From Lactarius indigo (taxonomy: Eukaryota > Basidiomycota > Agaricomycetes > Russulales > Russulaceae): 64,000 bases of DNA. Position numbers and translations under genes: made by a program. Positions 1 to 12,390 of this stretch are shown piece after piece (position 1 is the stretch's first letter; each line of letters starts with the position of its first letter). The stretch lies in contig JAFKAC010000012.1 of assembly GCA_025766275.1 (NCBI GenBank), positions 682,001-746,000 on the forward strand, read 5' to 3'. The notes under the pieces are model-generated. The model had not been told where the DNA came from and ran no database searches. It saw only the letters and a list, made by a program, of their open reading frames with translations.

Positions 1-2879
1 AGACTCCCTGATGGTGCGGTGCTGTCATTCAACGATCCTGTTAGCCCGAGAGTTATACGCCGAGATTCGAATGTGTTTGATGCCGTACTTCCCAGCCAGC
101 CAGTCCAGAGCCGCAACAAAAGCCAAACCGTTGTCGGTGACGATTTCTTCAACTGCTCCCCACCTACACAAGATCTCCTCGAAAATGAAGTTGCCAAGGG
201 TGTGTCCAGTCTCAGTCCGAAGAGCGCGCCACTTGGGCCAAGCGGTGAGCGAGCAACGAGCTTGTACAATAGCATGGAAGCCGCCAGCCGGGGTCATATG
301 CATGGTGTCAATATAGGCTTTGCAAAAAAGAGGAGCTGGAGTGGCGACGGTTGGAGGAATGCGGATTTTTGTCTCCTGGCGAAGCTGACACTCGTGGCAG
401 GTCTCTACGAACCACTTGACATTGCTATCGAGGGAGGGCCACCAGAAGCAGTCAGCGAGGAATCGGTGAGTGGAATAAATGCCTTTGTGACCGAGGTCAT
501 CGTGTGCTGCGCGGACGATGTCAAGGCGTTGAGAAGGGATGATGACTAGTTGATGTCAGCCTTTGTTGCTGCGCCGCCAAAGCCTGCCGTCAAGCAAAAA
601 GAAATGCCTTGCCCAGTTGATAAATGAGTTGAACGTGTTGCCAGAGAGCCCCGCAGGTTGCTTGAGAGAAGAGAGGTATTGACGGATTTTGAGCAAGTCG
701 GTCTCAGTGCGGTGGAATTGGTCGGAAGATGGGAAGTCAGAAGAAACTGGAGCGTCTTGCGTTTCAGTAGAGAGAACAAGGAGAGTAGCGTTGCTGAGCT
801 CAGTCTTCAACTTGTTGGCCCAAGTCGTCGCCCAGACTCCAAGACAAAGGGTCTTGTCAATCCACTCCTCTGGATCGTCTTCTTCATCAACTTCTCCTTC
901 AGCCGGTTCGTGCCGAGATAAACCATCTGGGCCTTGATGCTTTTCTGCAGGGACGTGGACTAGCTTGAAATCAAACAAGAGAATAGCCGCGATCCACCGA
1001 TTGATGGTGGCATTTGGCTGAATGTCAGGGTTAGCGAGCATCCCTTTGATGAATTGAGCGTCCATCTCGACTACCAGGTTGCGCACTCCCACGAGGTGTA
1101 AGCGAAGCGCACGAAGAGCCTGAAAGAGACCATAAAGCTCGATCTTGGCTTGGGAATAATGGGCTTCTCGGTCATTCCAGGAAATGGAGCCGAATCGTGC
1201 AGGGCGGCGCTTGCTGTCTTTGCAGTCTTGCGAGAGTATCCAGCCAACGCCACGGAATGATGAATCGACAGCCAAGTAGACTTTGCGGTCGGAGGCATAG
1301 TCGATAGTGATAAGAGCAGTGGAGGAAATGATGGCGTCTTTGAGCACTTGCATGGCTTGCGCGTGCTGATCGTGCCAAGCGAAGGCTTGACCTTTGCGGG
1401 TAAGATTGACTAGAGGGCGTGCAATTGATGAGTAATTACGGATCCAGACCTGCATGTAGCCAGTGATGCCTAAGAACGCCTGAACGTCAGTTAGTGATTT
1501 GCAAGGTGGCCAGTCTTGGATTTTAGCGATTTTCAACTCATCAGGAACACGGCCCTCATAAGTGCACTTGTGGCCGAGGATAACAATTTCAGGGACTGCT
1601 ATAAAGAGCTTTTTAGCGGAGACAGTAGATCCGGCACGTTGGAGGCAGTGGAGTATGCGATGAACGTCTACGAGGTGCTCCCAGATAAACTTGCGGATGC
1701 CATCGTTCCCGGGAATGGTTTCGTAGCCACCGTCCGAGGTCTTGTAACGTGAGGCTGGGCCCTTGATGCTACAGTCATCCATGAATGGCCAGGCAACATC
1801 TGGGATCTCAGGCTCTAGAAGGAATCTGACGTCTTCATGGAAGATGGTGATGGCGTTCGTCCAGCCTTGAGGGAGGCAAGTAAGCCGAACAGCGCCGATG
1901 GGGGACTGAATAGTAGTGAGATCATGGGAAGCAATGTCTAACATTCGGTGATCATAACCAACAAAGAGATCCAACATCAAGTAACAAGTGCGCCCAGCCA
2001 TGGCTTCAATAAGCTGCTCAGCTAGAGGAGGGACGCCTGAATTGCGAATAGTGACTTCATTTAGTGGCTGAAGATCGTGAACCAGGTGGAGAGCACCGCT
2101 CTTCTTCTTCACAAAGAACCACCGAGAACGATAAGACGCGTCTGAATGCTTGTATACTCCTGCAGCAAACTTGTCTTTGAAGATCTGGATGACCTCGTCC
2201 AAGATCCCTGATGGAATAGGGATGTTGCGTTGCGCCCATGGTACATGCTCGATAATGGGAATCTTTACAGGGGAGAAATAGTCATCCCGGAAACGTCCTT
2301 TCTCGGCTTCAGTCCAGGCTAGACCTGACTCGTTGAGCTTAAGTATATGGTGTAGCAGCGTCAACTCCTCTGGCCAAAGAAAGTTGTAATGATTAAGTTC
2401 TAGTTCGTCGAGCCGTTCTTGCGTGAGACGTGAGCCAGGGGTGAAGGCAGGAGGTTGCGTGGGCAAGGGAGGAAGGGATAGAAGAGGGTTGGAAGGGACG
2501 CGGCGAAGGGTTCGAAAGTCTTCAGGTAGGGAGGCTGGTACCGGTTTGACTTTCTTCGCTACTTTCTTGTAGGCTAGAACTGAGAGTGGTGGTTCTAGAA
2601 AGTCGGGGACGTGGGGAGTGAGGTAGTGTGAGCGAGGAACATCAATACGAGGGGGCGAGACCTGGACAGCGCAAGCTAGTGCCCAAAGGAAGCCGACCTG
2701 GGCCTGGCATGCATGTGAAGGGATGTTAATAGAGTGAGTGGGGTTTGCAGGGTCGCAAATGCTAATGTCTACTCTCCCATCCGGATGGTCCTCGAGGTGG
2801 CATAGGAGGAGGTGATGGAAGGGATGGCCGAGCAAGAGCCGGAAAGGGGCGTGGTTGACAACGTGCGCATGGATTTCAA
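1..2879 (-). pseudogene. RT, RNase H and integrase of element A, partial
   Basis: The long frame 2835-556 holds a reverse transcriptase: a palm entry motif LDLFVGYD and a catalytic box FMDD in WPFMDDCS (Y replaced by F), then RNase H (YLAVDSSFRGVGW). After a TGA at about 556-558 the same frame continues with an integrase zinc finger: H and H in AAHDDLGHKG, C and C in TCHECQ. The first catalytic Asp lies in YIDTMH and the second in VTDNG. A TGA at 25-27 follows NRIVE, the position of the third catalytic acidic residue, and the window ends there. Typical gypsy order; broken copy. Confidence 0.85.
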
Positions 2880-3317
2880 AGACAACATCGCCGATTGCAT
2901 AGCGAGGTTTTCAGTGCAGCCAAAAGTTTTACTGACTGTTCTGTTAGCTCCCTCCATATCGATACGATGTCCGGTATTGATGAGCACGCCAGCTTCCAGA
3001 GCTAAGTCCTTCCTTATCAACACTATCTGAGATCCTTGGTCTAGTACTCCTGCTTCCAAAATAGTCCCGTTGACAATAATGTCAACTTCCTGCAGAGGTA
3101 ACAAGTATTCAGGAATGCGGCGAGTGGCGATTTCTGAAACCAAAAGTGTCGCAACCTGATCCGTGGCCTCCTCAACCCAGGTCGTTTCTACACGCCGGGG
3201 ACGCAGTTTCTCGCTGATATCTTTGCAGATGGTTGGGCTAGCGGCAAGGATGTGAGCTGGGGTAGTGAGCACCAGTTTTCCGTTCATCAGCCAAGTCGCG
3301 AGCTCAGTGACTAGCTG
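2880..3317 (-). pseudogene. Aspartic protease region of element A pol
   Basis: Downstream of the gag stop, in the same frame, a retropepsin-like segment can be read: a strand, then VLDQGSQIVLIRKDLA, where DQG sits at the place of the usual D-S/T-G. The catalytic triad is therefore altered by family or by decay. The frame is lost near 2880-2905; an alternate frame carries the next residues into the reverse transcriptase (2835 downwards), so a single-base indel most likely separates them. Family assignment rests on position between gag and RT and on the short motif. Confidence 0.55.
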
Positions 3318-5768
3318 TTAATCTTCTGCGGTGGCCTGGTAATGATATTGAGGGGGGGAACGAGAAGAAGCTGATGCTGAGATGGAAGTCGGACCGAGAG
3401 AGCGAGCAGGGGTGGGGGTGGAAGTGATAGCAGGGGCGGGAACAGACAGAGGGCTGGAGGCGAGAGGTGAGCTGGGGGTGGGAGCCGAGGAGGGAGTAGG
3501 CTCGGTGATGGGGAACTTAGGCTTCCTCATGATGACTACTTCAGGAATTTTAGCCGCTTTTGCTTGTCTCTTCTTCCTTTCTGCGGTGAATACCCCAAAA
3601 ATGTCCAACCCGTCTTCCTCATCCTCGCTCTCTGGCTCAGAAGCAATGGGCTCCAACTCGACGACCTCAACAATGTGAGCTTGGGCTACAGGTGATTGAT
3701 ACCCGCTGGTCTGGATGCTGAAGGTTGCGTGGGGAGGAGGGTCGCGAACGACAGAGGTGGGAGGAGATGGTTGTCTAGCAAGCCAGGTGTCGATGCCGTG
3801 TTGCAATCCGCAGTTTGACCTGTCGTTTGGGACTGGCTGGCTGTTTGGAAGGTGGATGCGGTTGGTGTGAATGGTAGCCCGTCCCAAGTCAATGTATTCT
3901 TCAGCGATGGGGCATTGCTGGATGCGGTGCCCAGGGTTCATGCAGAACGCGCATCCTTCGGGACCCTCATGTCGGAAGAAGGTCGACTTGTCGGCTGAAG
4001 GGATTGAAGGAGGCACAGAGCGGTCTGACCATGGTTGTCTCGAAACAGAAGGAGAGTGGGCGAAGGAAGACGGGGGAAGGGATGAAGGAGGAGTGTTGAC
4101 AGAAAAGGTGGAATGGAGGCCATAGTCCAGCTTTTGGAGGCTTTGCGCAATGGCTGGATATCGGTGGAGACAACAACCATAGAGGCTAGCATACGCCGGC
4201 TCGTTGGGGGACAAGGAACGTAGCTGGTGCATGATATCATCAATTTCCCTGTTCTCTCGTTCCCGCGAGTTCTCCTGAAAGCATTCAGCCTTACCCGATG
4301 ATCCGAAGGCATGGTAAGCTTCTTGGCAAGGCATGTCATCCCTGCATTGAGAGTCAGAGCATCGGCTGCGATCACATCCGCGCCAGTCACCGTCTGAGGC
4401 CCTTGGATCCAGCACTTCGTGTCCGAACCATCGCTGAAAGATTGGATCGGGCTTGGCCATTTCTTCTGGGAAGGAGGATTCCCATTCATCGTCGATGGTG
4501 AAGGCAGTGAAGTGGCCGTTAGTAAATTCTGCACGGGCGACCTTTAGCACATCTTCGTAATCATAAGGTTGGCCTTTGGGGTGATGGGGATGATTCCTGA
4601 TGAGCCTTGGATACATGAGTTTGCGGTCATCTGAGTGAAATCTGCCCCAAAAGGCTGCATTGCGTTCTTCCTCCATTATATGGTGGTTTTCTATGAGGGG
4701 TTTGCTTAAGACTAAGAACCTTTTGTAGTACGTTCATACATCGTCTTTATCGGCCATCCGAGACTTAGATGTGTGTTTGATGAACTCCCGAAGTCGCTGT
4801 TTAGAATACTGGCTCATTACCGATGCTTCGCTGTAGATTTCTAAGATGGACCTTTTGAAGGTTACCCAGTCCAGAGTGTCGTAACCATCCAAGAACTGCC
4901 AAAGGTCACGGAGTTCAGGTGAGACATAGCATAAGATTTGTTCTACTTTTTGCAAGGAGATAAGATGGTGGGTGATGGCAAGATTCTCATATTCTCGAAG
5001 AAAAACTTCAACCGGATCCCCAGATTGATCAGCAAAGTATGGAGCTTTGTTAGAGCGTGGAGCAGGCATAGCCGCAGGTCCCGATGCAGCCATGATGGAG
5101 TAGATTGGTGGAAGAACGTGTCTTGTTGGTGCTGGTAGGAGTGTTGAGTGTACTGAAGGCGGCGGTGGAGGGTGTGGGAGATTGACAGCAGGATCTATAG
5201 CTGAGGGTTCGATGTCGTTTGATGGTGGAAGAGATGGCAAGGTAGTAGAAACAAGATTTGGGATCGTAAGATCGACGGCAGAGTCGCGAGGAGGAGCTGT
5301 GGGAGGGACTTCTGTTTGAGAGGATGGGAGCATTGGGAAGGAAGAGGTAGATGGCGCAATTGTCGCTGAATGGTAGGATGGAGAGGGGTCTAGTTCCTGA
5401 GCTGGGTTGGAGTCCGGGGAGTAGTCAAGATCGGGCGAGGGAACGAGTGAGAAATCAGAGAATGATACAAAGGACGAAGAGGGACTTTGGTTTCTTGTAA
5501 CGAAGGCAGGGGAAGATGAGGCAGGGGATGAATCTGATGGGGAGGAAAGATCAGACGAGATCGGGGACAAGAGACAAACGGCAGAAGTAGTGACAAGAGT
5601 GGAGAAGGGGACAGCATTCTCTGAAGGGAAGGATCTGGGAAGCGAGTGAGGAACAGGAGAAGGGAAGACAAGGATTGGGCGAGCGGTGGTGTCAGATGAG
5701 GGGGATTCTAAGGAGTCAGCTGACGTAGGAGACGGTGATTCTTGAGGGGCGGGGGGAAAGATGGAGTT
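3318..5768 (-). pseudogene. gag of element A, one internal stop
   Basis: The frame is open from about 5768 down to the TAA at 3318-3320, interrupted by a TGA at 4734-4736. The N-terminal 250 or so residues are Ser/Pro-rich, followed by a capsid-like region whose retrotransposon-gag motif is still readable (DPVEVFLREYENLA). A CCHC zinc knuckle, CAFCMNPGHRIQQC, lies near 3910-3960. No ATG is seen at the start of the frame, so the initiation codon appears lost or non-AUG. The stop at 4734 falls between DKDDV and TYYKRF, where an Arg codon CGA changed to TGA fits. Not expected to give a functional Gag. Confidence 0.75.
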
Positions 5769-5956
5769 CTAGAGAGGATTGTGCTGTTAGGAGAGACGGG
5801 GATTCTAGATAAGAACCGTCCTAAATGATCTCTTAAGGGGGGATTGGACTGTCTGGGCATAAGCCAGGCCACGAAAATGCGACCGAAAATGAGTTGATTG
5901 GGAAAGAGGATAGGAGAGGGGAATCTACTGACTCCGCCTCACTGGGGCAGCCAATT

Positions 5957-6540
5957 TGTACGGAGTGTCGTCTGTGTGAGTCCAGTGGCAGAGTGGATTC
6001 TGCGTGAAGGTGTTTGAAGAGGCGAGAGCTTGAGTTGTGATTGTTCAGCTCGAGCCAGAGTGCAAATAATTAAATGAAACTCCGGAACAAGGGGAGGAGT
6101 GAGTGGAGCAGCCTGAGCGACTGAGAGCGACACGAGGAACTGAAGGCGGCGGGCGATAGCTAGATGTCAAAGTCGATGAGTTGGATTTTTGAATGGATTT
6201 GAGAGCTATGTCTCGGTAGCGGAAAGGGAAGGCGAAAGCGGCATGCGTGGAAGACGAAGCTAGGCAAATGGCTTGATGATGAAGGCGGGCGTTCGGTGAT
6301 GATGACAGGCGTTTTGGTGGAAGTTGAAGGGCGGACGTGTTGCAGCACAATGGAGAGACTTAGTGGCAGACTGGTAAAAAGTAGAGGGGAAAGACAGTGA
6401 TATTCCTGAGTCGGAGAGAATGTCTTAAATACATGTGGGCCAGTATACGACGCATTCTGAGACTAAGTCGAACGTATAGTGCAAGTAATGGTAGAGGGAC
6501 AGAGGGGGAACAGAAGGGACGGTGAACGAGACGATGAACA
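5957..6540 (-). repeat. Probable 5' LTR of element A
   Basis: The stretch starts TGTACGGAG and ends GATGAACA on the plus strand, giving the TGT...ACA ends expected of an LTR. It lies immediately outside the primer-site position of element A. A minus-strand TATA-like TATTTAAG sits near 6424-6432. The partner LTR is outside the window, so the borders rest on the terminal signature alone. Inward of it on the minus strand, TGGCTGCCCC lies three bases after the LTR and looks like a tRNA-type primer site, unlike the self-priming design of elements B and C. Confidence 0.5.
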
Positions 6541-6561
6541 GAAGGTGGCATAGGTACGAGC

Positions 6562-7143
6562 TGTTACGATTTTCTATTTCGGCCTTATTCCATTCTTTGG
6601 ACTCGTTCTTTCCTTTTCCCATTCCATCCCTTCCCCACATCACAAGCCCTGTATGACTACGCGGACGATACATTTACCCGGTTTCTATCACACGCTTTGC
6701 TTATCGCTGTTATCTTTCGATAAAGCTCGACATGTGCTAGTTTCCGTTCATTTCCTGACCACGCGCGAGCCCGCATGATTCTCCTTTGTCCTTGATTTGG
6801 ACATCCTCTTGTTCCCAGTACGACTCACCTTTGTTCTCCAATAGGGAATGGCGTTATTCCCCTTTTTGTCCAGTACGATACGACGAGTACTTAAGCCTAG
6901 CACTACCTAGCTTGTACGGTAGACTAGACTTCTTGTGTAATAACTACACACGACGAAGAGTCTCTTGATCCCCGACCTTTTGCTAGGCCTTCGCGTCTTA
7001 GCCATCCTCTATAGTCCAAGTGGCATACGCCCTTGTGACTCTTGTGCATCATCACATCTGAAGTCGAGCCCCCGAGCTTGGACTACCGTTTACCTGACTG
7101 ACTTGGTACAGGTCATACCCAACGCCCCTGTAGTGGCGTTACA
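6562..7143 (+). repeat. 5' LTR of element B
   Basis: 582 bases, TGTTACG...GCGTTACA, repeated at 13871-14453 and, inverted, at 22737-23319. It contains a TATA-like box and the inferred RNA start at 6921. The five bases before it are CGAGC. Confidence 0.95.
6888..6931 (+). promoter_or_regulatory. Core promoter and self-primer of element B
   Basis: TACTTAAG at 6888-6895 is followed 33 bases on by AGACTAGACTT (6921-6931). That 11-mer is the exact reverse complement of the primer site at 7146-7156. If transcription starts at 6921, the RNA 5' end can fold back and prime its own reverse transcription, as established for Tf1 of fission yeast. The start site is inferred from spacing and complementarity, not measured. 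Confidence 0.7.
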
Positions 7144-7145
7144 TT

Positions 7146-7156
7146 AAGTCTAGTCT
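7146..7156 (+). other. Self-primer binding site of element B
   Basis: AAGTCTAGTCT lies two bases (TT) after the 5' LTR and pairs perfectly over 11 bases with AGACTAGACTT at 6921-6931 inside the LTR. No tRNA-like TGG start is present at the LTR border. Confidence 0.75.
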
Positions 7157-7161
7157 CCACA

Positions 7162-8811
7162 GTGGCTCTCACCAGCCGAAGCCGAACACAGTTCGTCAAA
7201 GAGTACCTGGAGTGGCATCCTCACGACGACCTAAGACCTTCTATCAAAGGTACCGCTCTTTGGAGGAACACTCCACACGACGAAGGGTACTACGTCTACG
7301 ACCCCGACAAGCTCACATATGAACCAATCAAATACATTGAAGATCAACACATTTGGGCCTACGTCGCCTACTCTGACTCAAAACACTCCTGGTATTCCTA
7401 CAAACCCGTCCCTGCACACCTAGGCCTAGGACCAGGAAAAGGACAAATCAGCGCTATCGAGGCTGATTCCGATATCGAAGAACCATCTTCCAAACCCGAC
7501 TTAGATAACCCAACACTCACGCCCACCATCCAAAGACCAGTAGACTTTGCATTGTATGCCAACATGTCCGCCACCCAACTCTCCACCACCCTCACCACCT
7601 CGCAACCAGCCGCAGGTTCCTCGACGACCAATCCTACAGGCGGTGGAGGACATCCTGTGGGAGGAAGTATGCCGACAAGCGGAGGAGGCACTGCGGGAGG
7701 CACAGGAAGTCATCATGGAGGCGGTGCGCCTGGAGGTGGAGGCGGTGCACCTGGAGGTGGAGGCGGAGGTGGCGTGCCTGGAGGCGGAGGCGGCGGAGCA
7801 GCAGCAGGCCCCGCCGCCGGAGGACCTCCCCCACCAAACGGACGACTCGGGGGAAATCCCCCGCCAGAATTTACTGGAGACTGAGAAGCCAGCAGAGCTT
7901 TCCTCAACGCCTTCGTGCTCTATCGCGGAATGAACCCAAACGTCCAACAATTGACCCTCCCCTACTCTCGCGCCATGACTCTTCTCTCATATATTCGAGG
8001 GCCGTTGGTAGACGACTGGGTCGAAGAACAAATACAGTGGTTAGCCGACCAACTAGCGGGAGGAGTGGCCATGAACGCTGAAAACCTGTGGAATACCATC
8101 GAAACGAGGTTCGTCCAGGCCTATACAGACACCACGCAACAGCAGAAAGCTCACCACGCCATTCAAAACTTACGAATGGACAAGGAAGACATCGACACAT
8201 ACATAGCCAAATTCTCCAATTTGGCGAACAAGGCAGGGTACAACAAGGACGAAGCAATGACCTTGGAAATCTTCCAGAAAGGACTCCCGAATGCGCTGGT
8301 CATAAACGCAATCAAATTCCATCACCCCGTAGATTGGGACGATTGGAAAACGGCAGTTACACTCCAACAAGCGGAATACCTTCTGCTTAAAGACAGACTC
8401 ACCAAAGGAAGAACAGACAAAAAGGGAGGGGCCTCTCGTGACCAATGGTTAACCGCCCTTAACAAAACCAGGGACCCGAACGCAATGGACGTTAGCCACA
8501 CTCGGGCCAGAGCAGCAATGACAGACGATGAAAAGAAGCAACTCCAGAAAGAAGGAAGATGCTTCCGATGCCGCGGACAAGGGCACATTTCTAGGTTCTG
8601 CCCTCAGAAACCGGCGGCCACAGTCAAAGCTGCGAGCACCAGCGACCCCACCCCAACTACCGCCACCATCTCCATGACTGCATCACACCCCCTCTCAAAT
8701 GAGGAACAAGCTGATGCCCAAGTAGCGGCCCTGTTTGCTCAAACCCCCGAAGTACGAGAACTGATGGTGGACAAACTCTTCGGACAAAAGAAGGATTTTC
8801 TGAACGCTTGA
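7162..8811 (+). pseudogene. gag of element B, one internal stop
   Basis: Gag-type structural protein of the element. The frame runs from just inside the LTR to the stop at 8809-8811, broken only by TGA at 7882-7884 (between TGD and EASRAF; an Arg CGA codon is the simplest ancestor). N-terminal half has a WHPHDDLRP-type head, then a Gly/Pro-rich linker (about 7640-7850), then a retrotransposon-gag capsid region with many Ala/Gln/Trp residues, and a CCHC knuckle CFRCRGQGHISRFC at about 8557-8600. The start shown at 7162 is a CTC-adjacent GTG-type codon rather than a clear ATG, as in element C. Pol overlaps its 3' end in the -1 frame. Confidence 0.85.
8793..8799 (+). other. Probable -1 frameshift site, gag to pol, element B
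   Basis: The heptamer GGATTTT lies with gag codons AAG|GAT|TTT, so it fits the X_XXY_YYZ slip position loosely (G_GAT_TTT). The gag stop follows 9 bases later, and the pol frame read after a -1 slip gives GFSERLNP, which is the same peptide that opens pol in element C. GGATTTA is a known slip site in mouse mammary tumour virus pro-pol. Confidence 0.6.
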
Positions 8812-11800
8812 ACCCAGTGGCCTGGGCTAGAGCATTAAAACTTAGCATGTACAATAGCAGGTTTCGATCTATGCAAATTCCAGTACTTTTCAAATCTGCT
8901 CACGCGACGGCCGAACGAAATGTCCTCATAGACTCAGGGGCAACCGACAATTTCATAAGCGCAAACCTCCTGAAACGGCTTAAAATCGCCTGGTTAGCCA
9001 CCGAACGCCCCATCAAAATATGGAACGTAGACGGAACCCACAACCAGGGAGGGGAAATTACATCCTTCACCGATCTCACCGTCAAAACAGGGGGAAAAAC
9101 TCAACATCTTCGATTCCTCATCACCGACTTAGGGAACAACGAAGTTATACTGGGATACCCCTGGTTTACAGCCTTCGAACCCAAATTCCATTGGAGGGAT
9201 GCCACACTTGATGAAGAATTCCAACCAGTAGTCATCACCAGCCTAAATTTATCCAACGAAGCCATGCCTACAGAAGCAACTATTAAGGCATTGGAGACGT
9301 ATCAACTGGATGAATCAGCCTGGGAACAACTGGAGAGTGAAGTAGACCCTCATATCAGACTACAGAAAATGACCACAGCGTCCGAACTGGCGCAACAAGA
9401 AGCAGCAAAAAAACCTCAGAAGACCTTCGAAGAAATGATCCCGGAAGAGTACCGCAGACATCAGAAGGTCTTCAGCAAAGAAGCGTCCCAACATTTTCCC
9501 CCATCACGACCGTGGGACCATGCCATCGACTTAGTCCCGAACGCTCCAGAAACGATGGACTGTAAAGTGTACCCACTTACAGTCCCGGAAACGGAGAAGC
9601 TAACAGAGTTCATAACCGAACATCTGGATAAAAAATACATCCAACCATCGAAATCCCCTTATGCCTCTCCCTTCTTCTTTATCAAGAAGAAGGATGGAAA
9701 ACTGCACCCTGTACAAGGCTATCGCCGCCTTAACGAGCTCACTATAAAAAATCATTACCCACTCCCCTTAATCCCCAAATTAATCGATAAGATTCGCGAA
9801 GCACAACTCTACTCGAAGCTCGATATCCGCTGGGGATACAATAACGTCCGAATCAAACAAGGGGACGAATGGAAGGTGGCGTTCAAAACAAATCAGGGAT
9901 TATTCGAACCACGAGTCATGTTTTTCGGTCTTACCAATTCCCCCAGTACCTTCCAAACCATGATGGACACCATTTTCTGGGAGCTAGTACTAACGGGAGA
10001 AGTCATTGTTTATATGGATGACATACTGATTGCAACTGCGGACGATCTCGCCCATCACAGACAAGTGGTGCATCAAGTCCTCGACCTCTGTAACGAACAC
10101 GATCTGTACATCAAGCCCGAAAAATGTGTGTTCAAAGTTTATGAGGTGGAATACTTAGGACTTATCATCGGACACGGACGACTCTGAATGGACCCAGTCA
10201 AGGTTCAAGGAGTACGTGATTGGAAGGCACCAAGATCACTAAAAGAAGTACGGGCCTTCCTGGGATTCTGCAATTTCTACCGACGATTCATAAGGGGATT
10301 TTCAACCATGGCGAGACCGCTCCACGACCTCACAAAAAAGGACACCCCATGGGAATGGACAGAAGCCAGGCAAAAGGCGTTCGACACTATCAAGGAACAG
10401 ATTAGCACCGAACCTGTACTTCTGTTTCCAAAGTTGGATCAACCCTTCGAAATCGAAGTTGATGCCTCAAGTTATGCCCTAGGAGTGGTCCTAAACCAAA
10501 AGGGAGAAGACAACAAGACACACCCGGTTGCGTTCTACTCCGAATCACTATCAGAAGCAGAACGCAATTACGACATCTATGATAGGGAACTGCTAGCGAT
10601 TGTCAAAGCGCTACGCACTTGGCGTACATACCTTGTGGGATCCCCCCATTTGATAACAATCCACACAGACCACGCCAACCTGCAGTATTGGAAGGAACCC
10701 AGAAAAATCAATCGACGAGTAGCACGGGAATTCCAAGAACTGTCAGAATACAACTTCATACTCAAGCACATCCCCGGTACGAAAAACACGCAAGCAGATT
10801 CTTTATCACGAAGACCCGACTACAACGATGGCACCAACGACAACAATCACGTTACAGTACTTCCAGACGAAGTATTCCTCAAAGTAACCCAAACGTCCAT
10901 GCATGACATGGACATATGGACTCAAATCGCGCAAAACATGGATGAAACAAAACTCCTCCCTTGGATAGAACCGCACAACCTCAAGAAACACGATGGGTTG
11001 TGGTGGAAAGGCGACGCCCTCGTTGTTGTGGGAAACAACAAACTTAAGCGGGGGGTGATTACCTTTTTCCACGATACCCCAAGCGCAGGACACCCGGGAA
11101 TTGCAAACACCCTTGACTTATTACGACGCGACTTCTGGTGGCCCAACATGCGCAAAGACGTGGAAGCCTACATCAAGGGATGCGCAACGTGCCAAAGCAA
11201 CAAAATCAATCACCACCGACAGAAACCCCATTTATTTCCCATCACCACTGAACCATCAGCCGAACCATTTGAGGTGGTAGCCATGGACTTCATAGTCAAA
11301 CTCCCGGTATCAAAGGGGTTCGACTCAATTCTCACCGTCACGGATCACGATTGCTCAAAAGCGGCAATATTTATACCGTGCAACGAAACCATAATGTCAG
11401 AAGGAGTGGCAAAACTCTATCTCCGACATGTTTACCCCCATTATGGCTTACCCCGAAGGGTCATATCGGATCGGGATCCAAGATTCGCGTCTACATTCAT
11501 GAGACAACTATGCAAAACGCTGGGAATACAACAAAATGTGTCATTGGTGTACCATCCCCAAACGGACGGACAATCGGAACGCACCAACCAATGGCTAGAA
11601 CAATACCTACGACATTGGTGTAACGTACAACAAGATAATTGGGCAGAACTACTACCCATGGCACAATTTGCTCACAATTCCTGGAAGAACGCCACCACCA
11701 AACATTCCCCGTTTTCACTCATCATGGGATGGGAACCGCGAACCACATGGACACCCAAACCGTCAAACAACCCTGTGGTGGATCAAAGATTAGAAGAGTT

Positions 11801-12349
11801 ACTAATACTCTGACAACATGCGCAGGATAGTATCAAACATGCGCAACTCCTCATGACCCAATGAGGGAAGACAGGATTCACACCTTATCAACAAGGAGAC
11901 CAAGTACCCAAGTATGGTTAGAAGGAACCAATCTCCGTACCTTCTACCCCACGAACAAACTAGCTCCGAAACGATACGGACCCTTCAAAATTTCCAATGT
12001 CTTGTCAGACGTCTCATACGAGTTAGAACTTCCAGCATCATGGAAGATCCACCCAGTATTCCATGCGAACCTTCTAACGCCATACAAGGAAACGGAGATG
12101 CATGGCGCAAACTATACTCGACCGCCACCAGACCTTATTAAAGGAGAAGAAGAGTACGAAGTGGAGCGAATTGAAGACGCCCAGGAACGAGGAAGAGGGC
12201 GTAAACTCCACTACCTAGTAAAGTGGAAAGGATTCCCATCAAGCGATAACACCTGGGAACCCGCAACAAACATGACCCACGCCGCAGACGTCATCAAAGA
12301 CTTCTATCAACAATACCCAACCGCCAGAGGGGCTGGACGAACGATATAA
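8800..12349 (+). pseudogene. pol of element B with chromodomain, broken
   Basis: Order along the frame: protease with LIDSGATDNF (about 8928); RT with LDIRWGYNNV and YMDD in VIVYMDDILI (about 10008); TGA at 10185-10187 directly before MDPVKVQG; RNase H with EVDASSYALG; integrase zinc finger (H..H in SAGHPG, C..C in CATCQ); DDE core with Asp in AMDFIV, Asp in SDRDPRF and Glu in DGQSERTNQ; TGA at 11811-11813; a second stop near 11862; then an 8-base near-duplication around 11900-11912 that shifts the frame. The last part, 11861-12349, ends in a chromodomain (YEVERIED, LVKWKGFPS, NTWEP), which has all three cage aromatics. The complete counterpart is element C pol. Confidence 0.88.
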
Positions 12350-12390
12350 GGACACCCTCAGTCACATCCCCATATCCCCTCAGCCCAACA

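Larger units (their letters stand above)
1..6540 (-). mobile_element. Ty3/gypsy retrotransposon A, degenerate, 5' part
   Basis: This is an LTR retrotransposon read leftwards, in the order LTR (5957-6540), gag, protease, reverse transcriptase/RNase H and integrase; it leaves the window at base 1 inside the integrase core. Each domain is recognisable, but the frame is broken by in-frame stops at 4734-4736, 3318-3320, about 556-558 and 25-27 and by a frameshift near 2880-2905. Three of the four stops are TGA and one is TAA, each explainable by one C-to-T change in an Arg or Gln codon. No 3' LTR is in view. The right end abuts element B with about 20 bases between them. It is a dead copy. Confidence 0.85.

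Noticed and set aside
1..10. A start of a host gene at the left edge
   Set aside because: The plus-strand frames at 11-549 are shadows of the integrase of element A on the minus strand.
7640..7850. Gly-rich reading frames on both strands as separate genes
   Set aside because: They are shadows of the Gly/Pro-rich linker of gag.
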